Shown here piece by piece: positions 13,970-25,864 of a stretch of 64,000 nucleotides of DNA. The notes below the pieces were generated by a model. That model saw only the letters and a list, made by a program, of their open reading frames with translations, did no database searches and had not been told where the DNA came from. Position 1 is the first letter of the stretch, and each line of letters opens with the position of its first letter. The stretch lies in assembly GCA_013397075.1 (NCBI GenBank), contig VWZS01003954.1:62001-126000 (forward strand). Reading direction: 5' to 3'. This DNA is from Rhabdornis inornatus (Eukaryota > Chordata > Aves > Passeriformes > Rhabdornithidae). The position numbers and the translations under genes were made by a program.

Positions 13970-14400
13970 GCCGGCTCCAGACGCGTTCCGGCCCGGCCCC
14001 GGCGCGGCCCTTTGTGCGTTTGTCAATAAGGAGGAGCGCGGGGGGTCTACGGGGTCTAGCTGGGACCCGGGGAGGAGGAGCCGCCGCCGCAACCTCCAGC
14101 TGTCGGGGAAACTCCCGCTGCCACCGCCACCGCCGCCGCCGCTGCCACCGCCTCCCCGCTCACGTGTCCCCCCGCCGCCAACCAGCGGCGCCCGCAGGCC
14201 GCGGCGCCCGGCGGGCCGCGCACGGCGGCACCTTCGCTCCGCCGNGTACCGGCGCCTGGGGGCGGCCCCGGAGGGGAGGCGGGAGGCGGTGCTGGGCAGA
14301 ACGGGCAGACCGGCAGTGCACGAGTGACTGCCGGCGGCCTGCACGGCTCTTGCTTAAAGCCGCCCCTCTTATCGCCCAGGGTTGCTCGCACTAGCCTCTA

Positions 14401-17400
14401 GATTGTCTTGTGCTTCTTCCCTTCAGAAGCTTCAGAAATTGCTTGAGGCCGTGGTTTACAGTAAGAAACAAACGGGAATAAACTGAATACGAACTTCTGC
14501 TTAGAAGTCTTGGTCTAAAGCATCCCGTTGGCCTGAGGCCGAGGGAGAACACCGTGGGTCCCAATACAAAACCAGGAGAGAGTGATGTTACCTTGTACCC
14601 GTGTGCGGAGTGCTACTTTTGCTCTTGAAAGCTTGCAAGTACAGCGTGGTTCTCATGCATCATAGCAACCTCAGACAGGACACGGGTGTTTATAGCCTCT
14701 ATTGTCAGAGTGCACTAGAGCCCAGTCACAGACTAGGATGCCATTTTGCGGGATGCTGTGCAAACAGAACAAAGAGCACATGTCCTAAGTACATAACAAA
14801 GACTGCAGTTAGACACAGGTAGAGAGCAGAATGCAAGCAGGCAGTGAAATGATACCGGTCAGCATCTCAGCGGCCAAAGCTATTACTGATGCTTTGCCAA
14901 GAAATTATGGGATTTCGAGAACAAAATATGCCCAAGGGGAGTTCTACTGAAGAGTATGAAGACATAGATGTGTTTAAAAATTAAGCAAGCAGACAACAGA
15001 GAAACTTTCTGATTCTGAAGGCAAAGTTGTCAAGACAAATTTCAGCTAGAAATACTGGGATAGAGAGGGAAAATGTAGGTAAAGTACTTGACACATTAGG
15101 GAAGCAATTAAAAACCCCTTAATTGGAATGTAACATTTATGCAAAAGAACAGTTTTCTCTGACTCTATAGGAATGCTGTGTCAGCAATTGGAAACCTGTG
15201 TAGTATTTACTTCTGGTTGGCCATTTATCCTGAATTTCTTCTGCATTCACATCCAGTTTCCAGTACTGCTATTTTCCTCACCTTATGGTTCTCTTTCTGT
15301 ATTTGCATGACCTTTCCCTTTCTTTCTCTATTGCAATTTCTTTCTTCCTTATCTCTTTATGCTTCTCATGCAGTCTTCTGCAAATTATGAATAAAATGTA
15401 CGGATTGCACATCTGAGGGTGACACATGCCACACACAGACAGCTGGCCTGTGTTCATTTGCATTTAGTTAGACATCTATATGAACTAGGAGCCCAGACCC
15501 AGCTCTCAGCAGGAGAAACAAGCTCGTGTTGAAGGTGGTTGATCTGATGCTAAGACAGGAATACATTTTTCTCTCTTACAGGGACTATTTCTTCCCATTG
15601 ACTATAAAGAGTGTTTTGCACCAGTAGTCCAGAAGTGGATGTTTAAAATTACAGAATTATATGAGGTGTCTCACTTGTGCTTGAACCTGACATTATGTAG
15701 AAATCTCTTGATGGGAAGCAGTGGGGAAACCTGTCTCCTTGTGCCCTTTTCCACAGTACACTCTTTCTACTGTATAAATAAACATTATTTTCCCACTTTT
15801 GGAAAGTAATTATTTTGAAACAACTGCTTTCCCTTGACCTTTCCCCTGTCACAGCCTACTTTCTCCATACCAATTGTAGGAAACAGAACTTCCACTGATG
15901 GTTACAAAACACTGAGATATGTTGTAATCCCTCAGGAACCATTATTGGAGAGGACCATTTCTAATCAAGAGGAGGAAACACAACTGCCAGCCATAAATGT
16001 TACCCCTAACAGAAGAGTAATCTTTCTGGATGTTGCATTCCAGACCTTCTGCTTCAAGGTCATCACCCAAATGACCATGCCTAAAAATCATCGTGTTTTC
16101 CCAGCAGCATTGGGCATGTTTCCCCTGAGCTCCAACTAACCCTTATTTTGAGACCTGAAATGTGATTTGAATGGTACATACAAAAGTTCAGGTGTATGAG
16201 TCATGGTGCAACTCATAATGGCCATGGGTTTGTGCAAGTGTGGGTCTTATTCTTGAATAATGCTGAAAATGAAATAAAGACTATTTTCTTTGCATCCTTC
16301 TTCTGTCCTCAAATAGGAGCACAAGAGAAGACCACTGGAAGCATCAAGCCATCCTACATCATCTCTGCAATTGAAACAGTGATGAAAGGCATTATTTAGC
16401 AGCAATGCTGGAAAGCATATGTAAGAAGTGTGTGTTATAGATACTGAAAAGATTCAGGGGGACTTTGATAAACGGAAAAAGTCAAGAATTCCATAGTCAG
16501 ATATTTTGTCACCCAGTGGTATTTGTGTGAACCCAGAAAACTCATCTGTCTTTGCTAAATATTTGCATGGCACATGATCTAGGAAGTTTGAATGACAAAA
16601 TTGATGGCATCAGTATTAGCAGTCTTTTAAAAAATGCTTCTGGGAAAGAAAAGGGAGGAATGAGCCATCATTTTGAATATGCTTAGATTTTGACTTTCTC
16701 TTGTACAGTTGTTCCAGAGCAATTATTTGTCCCCTGTTTTAATTCAGCTGAGCTAAAGTAAATACATATTTAAGACAGAAGGGATGGGCAGTATAACTGT
16801 ATCTTTTTACATCAGGTATCACTCTCTAGCTAGTGTTTGGTCTCTTATTATCTTAAAATTTACCTTTTTTGTAGCATTGTACAAGGGAAATGCTCATAGT
16901 GTGATTATGATGTTGAAAATCATATATGCTGACAGCTCTGTGGAAGTTACATATTTCAATATATGGTATAAAAGTTCTGGCATTCATGACTTCTCAGCTA
17001 AAAGTTTATTCATAAAAGAGAGATAAAGATGTGAAAGAGGATGGTAGCAATTTTTGAGAACCTATTGTGTGAAAATTCTTACTGCAGAGAAAATTACAGT
17101 TGTTCCCAAAAAAAGGTGTTCACATATAAGGTTATTAAGAACAAACCAGTGCTGTGTAAATCCATACAAAGACTTGCCATTTAGTCAATATTTGAACCAT
17201 CACTGTGCACATCAAACCTATGCCAGTTGCTGCATTATCAGCATCTTGAGCAATTAAGTAATCGCTTTGTCACTGCTTGAGCTTAAAAAACTCTCCATAA
17301 AGACGATTATCGTTTTGTTGTAGATAAACCACATTTTAACCTCTTTTCATAAAAAGGAGTACTACATTAGTATAAAATTGTACTAGAACAAATGCATGCT

Positions 17401-17576
17401 ATTCCAGCATGGTGTTATATCTGTTTTGCTTGGATTGCACTGATATAATAAAATTAATGCAATTAAATCAATTAATGGGAATTTGACAGGCAAGGGTTTT
17501 TTTAGACATGTTAGGTATAATAAGGCCTGAATCCTGGCTGGGTTTCTGTGTGATACTGGTAGGGAGGTGTTGCTGT
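14401..17576. other. Intergenic, nothing identified
   Basis: AT-rich sequence upstream of YAF2. No recognised exon, RNA gene or repeat family was found. A donor-like GTAAGA at 14461, just outside the CpG island on the plus strand, is the only site that might belong to a divergent transcript. Open frames here (for example 15834-16139 on the plus strand) resemble nothing known. Confidence 0.5.
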
Positions 17577-17580
17577 TATG

Positions 17581-17637
<57 letters not shown>

Positions 17638-17800
17638 CTCACACCTTACTCCAAGTAAGTTGAGCAGGAAAAGAGAACTTTATTTTCTTTACATGTCTAT
17701 TTATAGAATCCTAGCAATGAGCGCGGATTGGACAGTGATGATGAGAGCTCTTGACTCCACTGGTTCCATCACCTGTCCCTCAAAGCTCTCTTCCTCCAAA
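17577..17800 (-). mobile_element. LTR-like fragment of an endogenous retrovirus
   Basis: Read on the minus strand, this has an LTR-like order: a CCAAT-type box (complement of ATTGG near 17727), a TATAAATA-like box near 17700 and an AATAAA signal (complement at 17679-17684). A C/T-rich stretch ending in the GA microsatellite follows. The upper boundary is not resolved; U3-like sequence may continue to about 18.05 kb. No gag, pol or env reading frame is recognisable next to it. A chance arrangement of motifs cannot be ruled out. Confidence 0.4.
17585..17637 (+). repeat. (AG)n microsatellite
   Basis: A near-perfect AG dinucleotide run of 53 bases with one AA interruption near 17623. It adjoins the LTR-like sequence on its right and is likely length-polymorphic. 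Confidence 0.97.
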
Positions 17801-20800
17801 GAGGAATGCAAAACAATCACTGTTTAGAAGAAAGTGTAAGAAAGTATAAAAAGAATCTGTCAACATCAGAATTCCGGAAACACCAGAAGAACGGGGAGGG
17901 GAATTAAAAATCAGAGATAGTGAAAAGGGAAAGCTACTTGTAGACTCTATAATAAAGACAGTAAGATTGCTGACAGCGAGCACTATCCCTCCAGCGTATG
18001 TTTGCCCAGCCTCGGGAGCAGCCCAAGCTATCAAAAGAAGTAACAGTGGTCCTGACAGCTCATGCTCCTCTTACTTGTGTGTGGAGGCAGGAGAGCGAAA
18101 TTCTGCTTTAGAAAGGGCCAGAACGGAGAGAATACTAGAATACTTCATAACATCAGAGAGCCTAAAAGCTGTTTTGAAAGACTTGTCACTTCCTTGCCTG
18201 TACAAGCCTGACCTAAACACATTGTGAATCTTTTAGGAAACTGTAGCACTTACAAGAATCGATTCATCCTTCAGGTTTCACACAGTTGGAGTGGCCCTGA
18301 CATCAGCAGGGATATGCTGTCATGACTTTTGAGTAACGTGGTGGTAATTAAGTCCAGGAGTCTTTCTAGTGTCATAATTTGACTGTATGAGTATGCAAAT
18401 TTGGCTCCAAATTCATAAGGCAGAGGATTGTACACAGAATTCTTGCAGGTTACAGCACAGCAGCAGTAGCTTTGTGTGTAAGATCAATAAAAATCTGATC
18501 ATAATGGTTATTTTTTATATTTGTCCTCTGTGAAATGGAATTAATTATCAAACCACTTACTTTCAGGTACTTGGTAATTATCAGGTAATTATTTCAGTAA
18601 CTGCTTACTTGTCATTCGCTGCCCTGGTTTGGCCCCAGCCCTTATCCTTTCAGCTTTTGTAGTGAATTTTAAAGTTGTTCAGCTCTATAGTTCCTTTAAA
18701 TCCTCAGCTTCATCAAAGAAAATTCTTAAAGTAGAAGTTTCCCTACTTTTTCCATTTAGCCTCTCCCTGAGGTAATCTAAGATGTGAAAGATCACTGGTA
18801 GGAATGAAAGAATATTCTCAAAATTCACTAAATATTTCTGATCCTTTTGCTAGGATTTGGTGGCACACACTTCAGTCTTCTTTTAGACTGAAGAAAAATT
18901 ATTTTGGATAGGTCAGATTGCTAATAAATAATACTGATATTTAATTCTATCATACCTCATACAGAAGAGGTTTGCAAAAAACTGCCTGTGAATGCTAAAT
19001 TGAAAGTATGCCAGGTGATTGCTTCAGACCCTGAAAAGGAGTTCTCACCTTTTGTCTGGACTTGAGGAACCAGTGGAAGTTTTCAAATGGTGAAAGAATG
19101 GCTCCTCCAGGGCAAATCTTACAAAGTGGTAAAGCCGGATTTTGCTTTGAACTATATATAAAGGAAGTAGAGAGAGACAAGGCTCACTAGCATCTGTGAA
19201 TTTGGATCTCCATTGTTAAAGAAACTCTGTGTGAAGCTGCTCTTATCAACTATTTGAATTTGGGGCTGAATCTTTCCCTATCTGCTCCAATCATGGTGAG
19301 TTGAGATGGCGCCCCCTACACTCTGTGCCAAGGGGAAATTTATTTGGGCAAAGCCAATTCCCTGAGGAGGAATTGGTATATATTGCTGAGACTCCTTTAA
19401 ACAGAAAAAAATCTCTGCTGCCACTTCTTGCTGACATCAGCGTAAGATCTAGCTGGTTGCAGGGGTGAACACATAGATACTTCAATTAGCTAGCCAAGCT
19501 CCCTTGGGGCTGTAGGAGGGAAAAAAATCCCACTCTCAATGCTATCTGTTCATGTCTGCTCCTTGATTTCATCATGTGCCTTGATCCCTCGTAATTTCTG
19601 CTGTTTGTCATCTTCATGGTTGTGTTTTTTCTCCTCCTCTTTATGTATTCTTTCATTCTCCTTCCTGTTTTCTTTTCTTTCTTGTCTTTGTGTCTGAGAT
19701 TTGTCTTTCTAACTGGTCTTCTGTATTACTAATTCTGCCTGCTCCATCCTTCAAGTTCCTTTTCTGTCTTGTCTCTTGCTTGATTTTCAGTATCACTGAT
19801 GCTCTCCCTTTTAGAAGTTGTTTTAAAGTGTTAAAATTTGACAGGAGGTTGAGTTTCCTATTTTTGTGTCATGCAGGCTTCCCACGGAATTAGTGCCAAA
19901 GGAAGAACAGCAGCCCAAAGGAGATTTTACAGTTTACAGCAATATTTAAAGCATTCTGAATCTGATTAGGTAATATGGCTGAAAGTCTCATAGCTTCCTG
20001 GTCTTACATAGCATTTTTAAAGGCTGTCAGAGAAAGAAATGAAATACTGAAACTAAAGCCTCTAAGCCAGTTCTATGCTTAGTTCAGTGCTCCAACATAA
20101 TTTCAAGACAGCACACAAACATCTACTGCAATGGCTGGATTCACAAGTGCCATAAGCTGCCTTTGGATCAAAAGCACTGTTCAATTTTTCTCACTGTAAA
20201 TCTCTTTTATTAATTCCTTCAGATTTACTCTGAGATCAGAATTTGACTTACAGGCATTATCTTTGACTAATGATGGGAAAAGGGTGAATGTGTCTGCAAT
20301 GTGGGATCAGTAGGAAAAAAGATACTGCAGATGTACTGATTTTTCAGATGTAATAGAAGTAATGAATGAACAAAACAACTTCCTGACAGAAAAAAAACAC
20401 ACAAAGATGATTAGTCCTTGAGAATAGCTTTTCTGTGTGTAGTAAAAAGCATATTTCACTGCTTATAATTATATATACATGCATACAAACACAGAGACAT
20501 GGGTATTTAAACATTCAAAAGAATTGCAAATTTTTCTTGAAATATATTCCATATCAGCTCACTACATTTTCATTATTAAATATTCTGAGGTAAGAGATCT
20601 CCATGAGAAACCTCATGAGTCTCTTTTTCCCCAATTTCCACATTATTCTAGGTAAGGAAAATTATGATGAATGTCATAGAAGTGCAACATGCAGGAGTGC
20701 TGGTAAGAGATCTCACTTTTCTTTTTTGGTTTGGAATTATTTGCTTGGTCTCCGTTTGCCAAAGCTTATCCTCTTCATAGTCTTTATCAGTATCTTCTGC

Positions 20801-21773
20801 CTCCAGCTCCAGTGTTACATTTACATTTCTTTGTTGGTTTTCTCTCCTTCATTTAATTAAATTGGATACAAAATATAGAATAAAAAAACAAAAAAGAAGA
20901 AAAAAACAAACAGGGATCAGATCCAGCCATAGAATATGTCTGTGTGGATACAGAATCAAGGCTAGGTGGGGAAGCCTCTTCCGTGAGGAGAAGACAATTT
21001 CCTTGCCACTGTGCTAAGGTTATTGCAATGCCAACATCCCTAAATAACCATGCACTGCATCTTACCACCCTTTTGTCCCTCTTCCTATCCTTTTGTCTCT
21101 CTTCCCATCCTTTTGCTTGGACTTGTACTGTTGCCATGTGCAGGGCTGGACTGTATAGGCTCAATATTACATAAAAGTGTTTTACACAGAGCTTCTTTTT
21201 CAAAATAAAGTTGAAATATTAATTTCAAAATTAGTATATAAATGAAAGACAGAAAAATGAGGTTCTTAAATTAATGTGGAATGTACCCTCAGCTTTTTGT
21301 GTTGGTTTAGAGCACTATTTATAGTGAGCCTACTGCACTGACAGGTGGTCTGGGGCTGGAAGAAACAGAAATCTCCCAGAGGAACCTGTCAGTTGACATG
21401 GATCAGTGTTGATTCCTCCTGTCAGGTAATTGCTCAAGTAGAAGATTCTCCAAATTGTCCAGAATTCAAGAAAAACATATCAAAATAAAAGACTATTGAA
21501 CCTTGCAGTGCTGCTATTTTTAAGATGACTCAAACCTTTAAAAATGCCACGGAAAAAAATACTGCAATTATCAAGATGATCATCACAGATCACCATCACT
21601 GGAAGTTGAACACTGAGATGAGATGGCTTCTTCACAATGCAGCTGCTCCACGGGGTTTGACTAGGGCTGCCAAGCCAGCAAGTGACTGTGAGGCTGCACG
21701 GCTAATGCTGCAAAGGCACATCACTGATGCAAAAGCTCCGCTTCCAGCTAAACTGCTGCACTCTGGCTATTAT
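17801..21773. other. Intergenic, nothing identified
   Basis: No recognisable exon or repeat family, apart from possible U3 sequence of the neighbouring LTR in the first few hundred bases. C/T-rich stretches near 19.6-19.7 kb are low complexity. Confidence 0.45.
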
Positions 21774-21946
21774 TAAAAAAAAGAAAAAGAAAAAGAAAAA
21801 GAAAAAGAAAAGAAAAGAAAAGAAAAGAAAAGAAAAGAAAAGAAAAGAAAAGAAAAGAAAAGAAAAGAAAAGAAAAGAAAAGAAAAGAAAAGAAAAGAAA
21901 AGAAAAGAAAAGAAAAGAAAAGAAAAGAAAAGAAAAAGAAAAAAAG
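21774..21946 (+). repeat. (AAAAG)n pentanucleotide array
   Basis: About 173 bases that start as AAAAAG units and settle into more than 25 uninterrupted AAAAG units, ending in A-rich sequence. It is a strongly purine-biased strand, immediately 5' of a CR1 copy. It yields long Lys/Arg/Glu frames on one strand and Phe/Ser/Leu frames on the other that are not genes. Confidence 0.98.
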
Positions 21947-21989
21947 ACACATAATTACACAAAAGGGAGTTTGAAAATGACAAATTTTG

Positions 21990-22635
21990 TTATGAGTTGA
22001 ATATAAGTCAACAGTGTGCCCTGGCAGCCAGGAGGGCCAACCATGTTCTGAGATGCAGCATCACCAGCCAGGACAAAGGAGGGGATTGTCCCGCTCTGCT
22101 CTGCACTGCCAGGGGCCTCACCTTGAGTTCTGGAGGCAGTTTTGGGTACTACAATGTAAGGAAAATATAAAGCTCTTAGAAAGTGTCCAAAGGAGGGCAA
22201 CAAAGATGGCAAAGGGCCTTGAGGGGAAACCATTTGAGGAGTGGCTGTGGTCACTTGGTCTGTTCAGCCTGGAGGAGACTGAGGGAGATCTTATTGCAGT
22301 TACAGCTTCCTTGTGAGGGGAAGAAGAGCCGCAGACACTGATCTCTTCACTCTTGTGACCAGTGACAGGACCCGAGGGAATGGCCTGAAGCTCAGTCAGG
22401 GTAGGTTTAGGCTGGATATCAGGAAAAGGTTTCTCACCCACAGGGTGTTTGGGCACTGGAACAGGCTCCCCAGGGAAGTGGCCACAGCACAGCCTTGACA
22501 GAGAACAAGAAGCGTTTGGGCAACATTCTCAGACATCTGATGTGATTCTTGAGGTGTCCTGTGCAGGGCCAGGAGTTGGACTCGATCATCCCGAAGGCTC
22601 CCTTACAAATCCTCATATTCTATGATTCTATGATT
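21990..22635 (+). mobile_element. CR1 LINE, 5'-truncated, 3' end
   Basis: CR1 is the dominant non-LTR retrotransposon of birds and reptiles. This copy is in plus orientation and covers the region around the end of ORF2 and the 3' UTR. Recognisable elements are the stretch around CAGTGTGCCCTGGCAGCCA near 22012, the segment with CAGCCTGGAGGAGACTGAGG near 22266, and the end with repeats of the ATTCTATG unit at about 22615-22635, which is the CR1 3' hallmark. The coding remnant is broken by stops, so it is an inactive fragment. Confidence 0.93.
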
Positions 22636-25600
22636 AATTCTGCATCAGCTATCATCATCTGTAGCTGTTACACACACGTGATTAACCCTCAGAATGCTCT
22701 CTTACAGTCCTACAAAGAAATCTTCAAAGAAACCCTGAGATCAAGGCAGTGTAAGCACCAGCCTTAAGTCAGCTTTGACTGACAGTTTCTGATTTATGTT
22801 TTCAAACATACCAACCAGATCTCTGTCTCAGTTTGTTCATTACCACTTGCAAAATAAATAAGGACATTCATTGCCTTAATGTATCTCTTACAGAATAAAG
22901 TCTTTATATATAATCTATTAAATTATGTATTTCAGAGAAGAACTGCTCTTTCCTGAATACTGTATTTATAAAAAGGCTATCTAGAATCTTTTATTTTTAA
23001 TTGATTGCAAATTCTGTAGCATTCCAGACAACTCTAATGTCCAAATTTGTTCTCACCAAATCTATATAGCTACTACCATTTTCATATAAAACTTGTTAAA
23101 TATTGCTAAGAGTGGAGTGTTGAATGTCCTTTTTATCATACCAGTAGAATATATAGTAAAGGCATTTCCCATATCCTTAAGGAAGTATACTTAAGCAGAT
23201 AAAGTAATTAATAATGTGCGATACTAGCTCATACACCAACAACAGAATGTTTGTTAGCTGCACATGTAAGATTTTAAACAAATTCAGGCGTTTTAGATGT
23301 ACTGGAATTGTTTGAAAGAAAAGAATTCCTATAATTGGATTTATTTGTTGGAAAAAAGCTATTGCACAGTTAAGAAGAGAGACATGTATCTGAAACTCTT
23401 TAGCCATGTCTCTCATTAATGTGCAGTAGAATGCAGTAGATACTGTGCTTGGGTTAACCATCACACCTTTATATGAGCCATTCAAACTGTAGGTAACTCC
23501 AGGTAAGACTCTGTCCTTGTGTAACTAGAAGATAACTAACTGTACAGCAGACGTAGGAAAGAAGCAGTTCCACAAGAAAGTGTCAGGAAAAAATTAATTG
23601 ATTTTGTCTTCATTTGGTAACTTCAGGAGGTCAAATACAAGAGAAGTCATGAAGCTTCAAAATCTAAAAATTGTGTATATTCTAAGAGCTGTTTGCTCTG
23701 TCTTCTTAGGAGCCTTTCTGGGACACTAGCCAGAATAGCACTGCAACAGCACCTGACAGATAAAATTAAAGCATGAATCATAATCTCTCTGGTCTGCCAA
23801 ACTGAGCTTTATTCAATTTGTAGCTTTAAGATGGATTACAGTTTGATGGCATGTCCTGAAGCTAACTATCCCTTAATTTCAAACAGTGTTGTGAGAAGGT
23901 TGTGTATTGGCATTGGGGTACAAAGGTGGGTTTGTGTGATGAGAATTGAGTGAAGAGAGTTCAAATTGTAATGGTTTCTGTTGTGTAAATTTAAATGAAA
24001 TACCAGTTGGATATTTGCCAGGATGAGATATCATTCTGACAGAGCAGAGCACTTAAGTATATTGAGTGAGCTCTGTGAACTAGTTCTAAAAGAATAAAGG
24101 TCACTGTAACAGTCAAGGCAGTGGAAATGTGGAATGCTTCAAAAACAAGCATTCAAAATAGCATTGATAATAAATTATTTAAATAGAATTTGAAATATGG
24201 AATTCTTGATGTTTGGAGCCTTTTTCTTAGGTGTGAGGAAGAAGGACAGCAGAGCAGACATGGAAGAAAGTCCATTATAATGCATAAGGGTAATTAATGC
24301 ATTTTTCATTAATAATGTTAGCATTTTCATTAATGCTAACATTATTAATAAGCCAATCTTCCAAAACAAATCTACATAATATACCATCTTTGAAGCTATA
24401 GAATTGGTTGGGTTCCACAGTAAATATCATCCTTAGGCTTTGTATTTTAGACACTGTAGCAATCAAAGGGTGTTACAGCTTCAAAGAGTAATATGACATA
24501 GGCTGAGGTTCAATTTAGCATTCTGGTAACAGACAAAGCACTGGAATTTTTAAGTTGGCTTGACTGGGACAAGGGATGCAGATACAGGAGTCTTCAATCA
24601 TCAGATTACCTTGATATGCATGACTGAATATAGGCTTAGTTAAAATAAACAGTTTGTAATTGCCAACTAGCTGCCTGCTTTATTTAGACCAATAAAAAAG
24701 ACAAATGCAATCTAAGAGGGTTTTAGATTTGTATATCTTAACAATTTTTGTAATCCATTGATCAAAGGATAGTATAGAAACAAAGCAGACTATTCAGTTT
24801 AGGATTCAAAGCATTCTTATATTTGAGATCTGAACTCATGAAAATAAATTATCTAGCAGACTTCAATGCAGGAATATGCATTTACTTGTTGTCTCATTGG
24901 TAGTGTTCATTAAGGACCTGACATCCAGTTCACTGGTTGCAAATATGATGAAATCTGGGAAAAAGTAGAATCTGATTTTGACAAGAGTAGCCAGTGGATG
25001 CAATTGGTATATTTTCCAGGATTACTTTCAGTTAAATTAGTGATACAGATTCTTAATATTGACTCCAATTTAACATTGATTGTGTCTGAGAATTTCTTTA
25101 AAAAATTTTTACATGTGAATATTTTACCAGAAAGCCTGTGAGAAAACCCAATAAGACAAAATAAAGGTACCATAATACCTCACAGAACCTGAAGATATAC
25201 ATGCTGAGTCTTGGCTCAGCTGAAAAACACCTGAAGTTTTGAGCCAGATTCATAAGTGGGCAGTGGTTGCTTTGTGCTGCTACATACCAAGGCAAAGGGA
25301 GATACAAGTTAGGCCAGGATTACTGATCAGCTGCTTTGCATTACTGAGTGGACCAGCACCAGTGAGAGAGACTGATCATCAATTGACCAGCAGGCAGGCA
25401 CAGACATGCTTACAAGAGTGGCACTGGGGAGCAGGTGGTAATTACGTGTATTGTCAGGGAAAGCTATTAACAGATGAGGCCAGTGTCCCCAGTCGCTTTT
25501 GCCCAGATGAACTGATCACACAAATCAGTGAGTGAGGAAGCACGACACTTGACTGCTATCTCCAGGTACAGGTGTAAAGATACATCTATATAGAGATGCA

Positions 25601-25864
25601 TATATACACTAAGGTATAGATCTGCACCTGCTTATTGCTTAGAGCGGCTTCTAAAGCAGTTGTTAATACCATACTATCAATGTATGTCCATATGAAGCCT
25701 ACAAGTGACATTTCAGGAGATTTAACACTGAAGAAAGTTTGAATGCTCCTATGTTTTTATATTATTGAACAAAATAATGAACAAAAAAGTTGCATCCTCT
25801 GCATGCTCCAGAAAGGATGTAGCAACCTAGACAAAGCTCCACAAAAACATGCAGCCAGGTCTTA
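22636..25864. other. Intergenic, nothing identified except a hairpin
   Basis: AT-rich sequence between two CR1 copies. The only feature I can define is the inverted repeat at 24308-24349, listed separately. Confidence 0.45.
24308..24349. repeat. Perfect 18-bp inverted repeat, 6-nt loop
   Basis: The arms 24308-24325 and 24332-24349 are exact reverse complements around the loop TTCATT. The stem is AT-rich with one GC-containing block (TTAGC/GCTAA). It is too short for a normal pre-miRNA and has none of the usual mismatches, so a cruciform-prone palindrome is the more likely reading. Confidence 0.9.

Larger units (their letters stand above)
13440..14400. promoter_or_regulatory. YAF2: YAF2 CpG island and promoter
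   Basis: This is an abrupt switch to GC-rich, CpG-dense sequence that covers YAF2 exons 1-2 and about 430 bases upstream of the start codon. It has many GGCGG/CCGCC (Sp1-like) boxes and no clear TATA box. A CACGTG E-box sits at 14161-14166. The transcription start is probably around 14.0-14.3 kb, read leftward. One undetermined base (N) lies at 14245. CpG islands of this kind are often bidirectional. From memory, a long human PPHLN1 isoform starts beside YAF2, so a divergent rightward start is possible but not shown. Confidence 0.85.

Noticed and set aside
13405..14394. 329-codon open frame on the plus strand across the YAF2 island
   Set aside because: It is antisense to YAF2 exons 1-2 and its composition (Pro, Arg, Ala, Gly) is what GC-rich DNA gives in any frame. 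It also crosses an undetermined base.
21702..21983. Phe/Ser/Leu-rich and Lys/Arg-rich open frames
   Set aside because: Direct translation of the AAAAG microsatellite on each strand.
22014..22616. Four overlapping open frames of 60-112 codons
   Set aside because: All lie inside the CR1 3' end and are remnants or antisense shadows of it.
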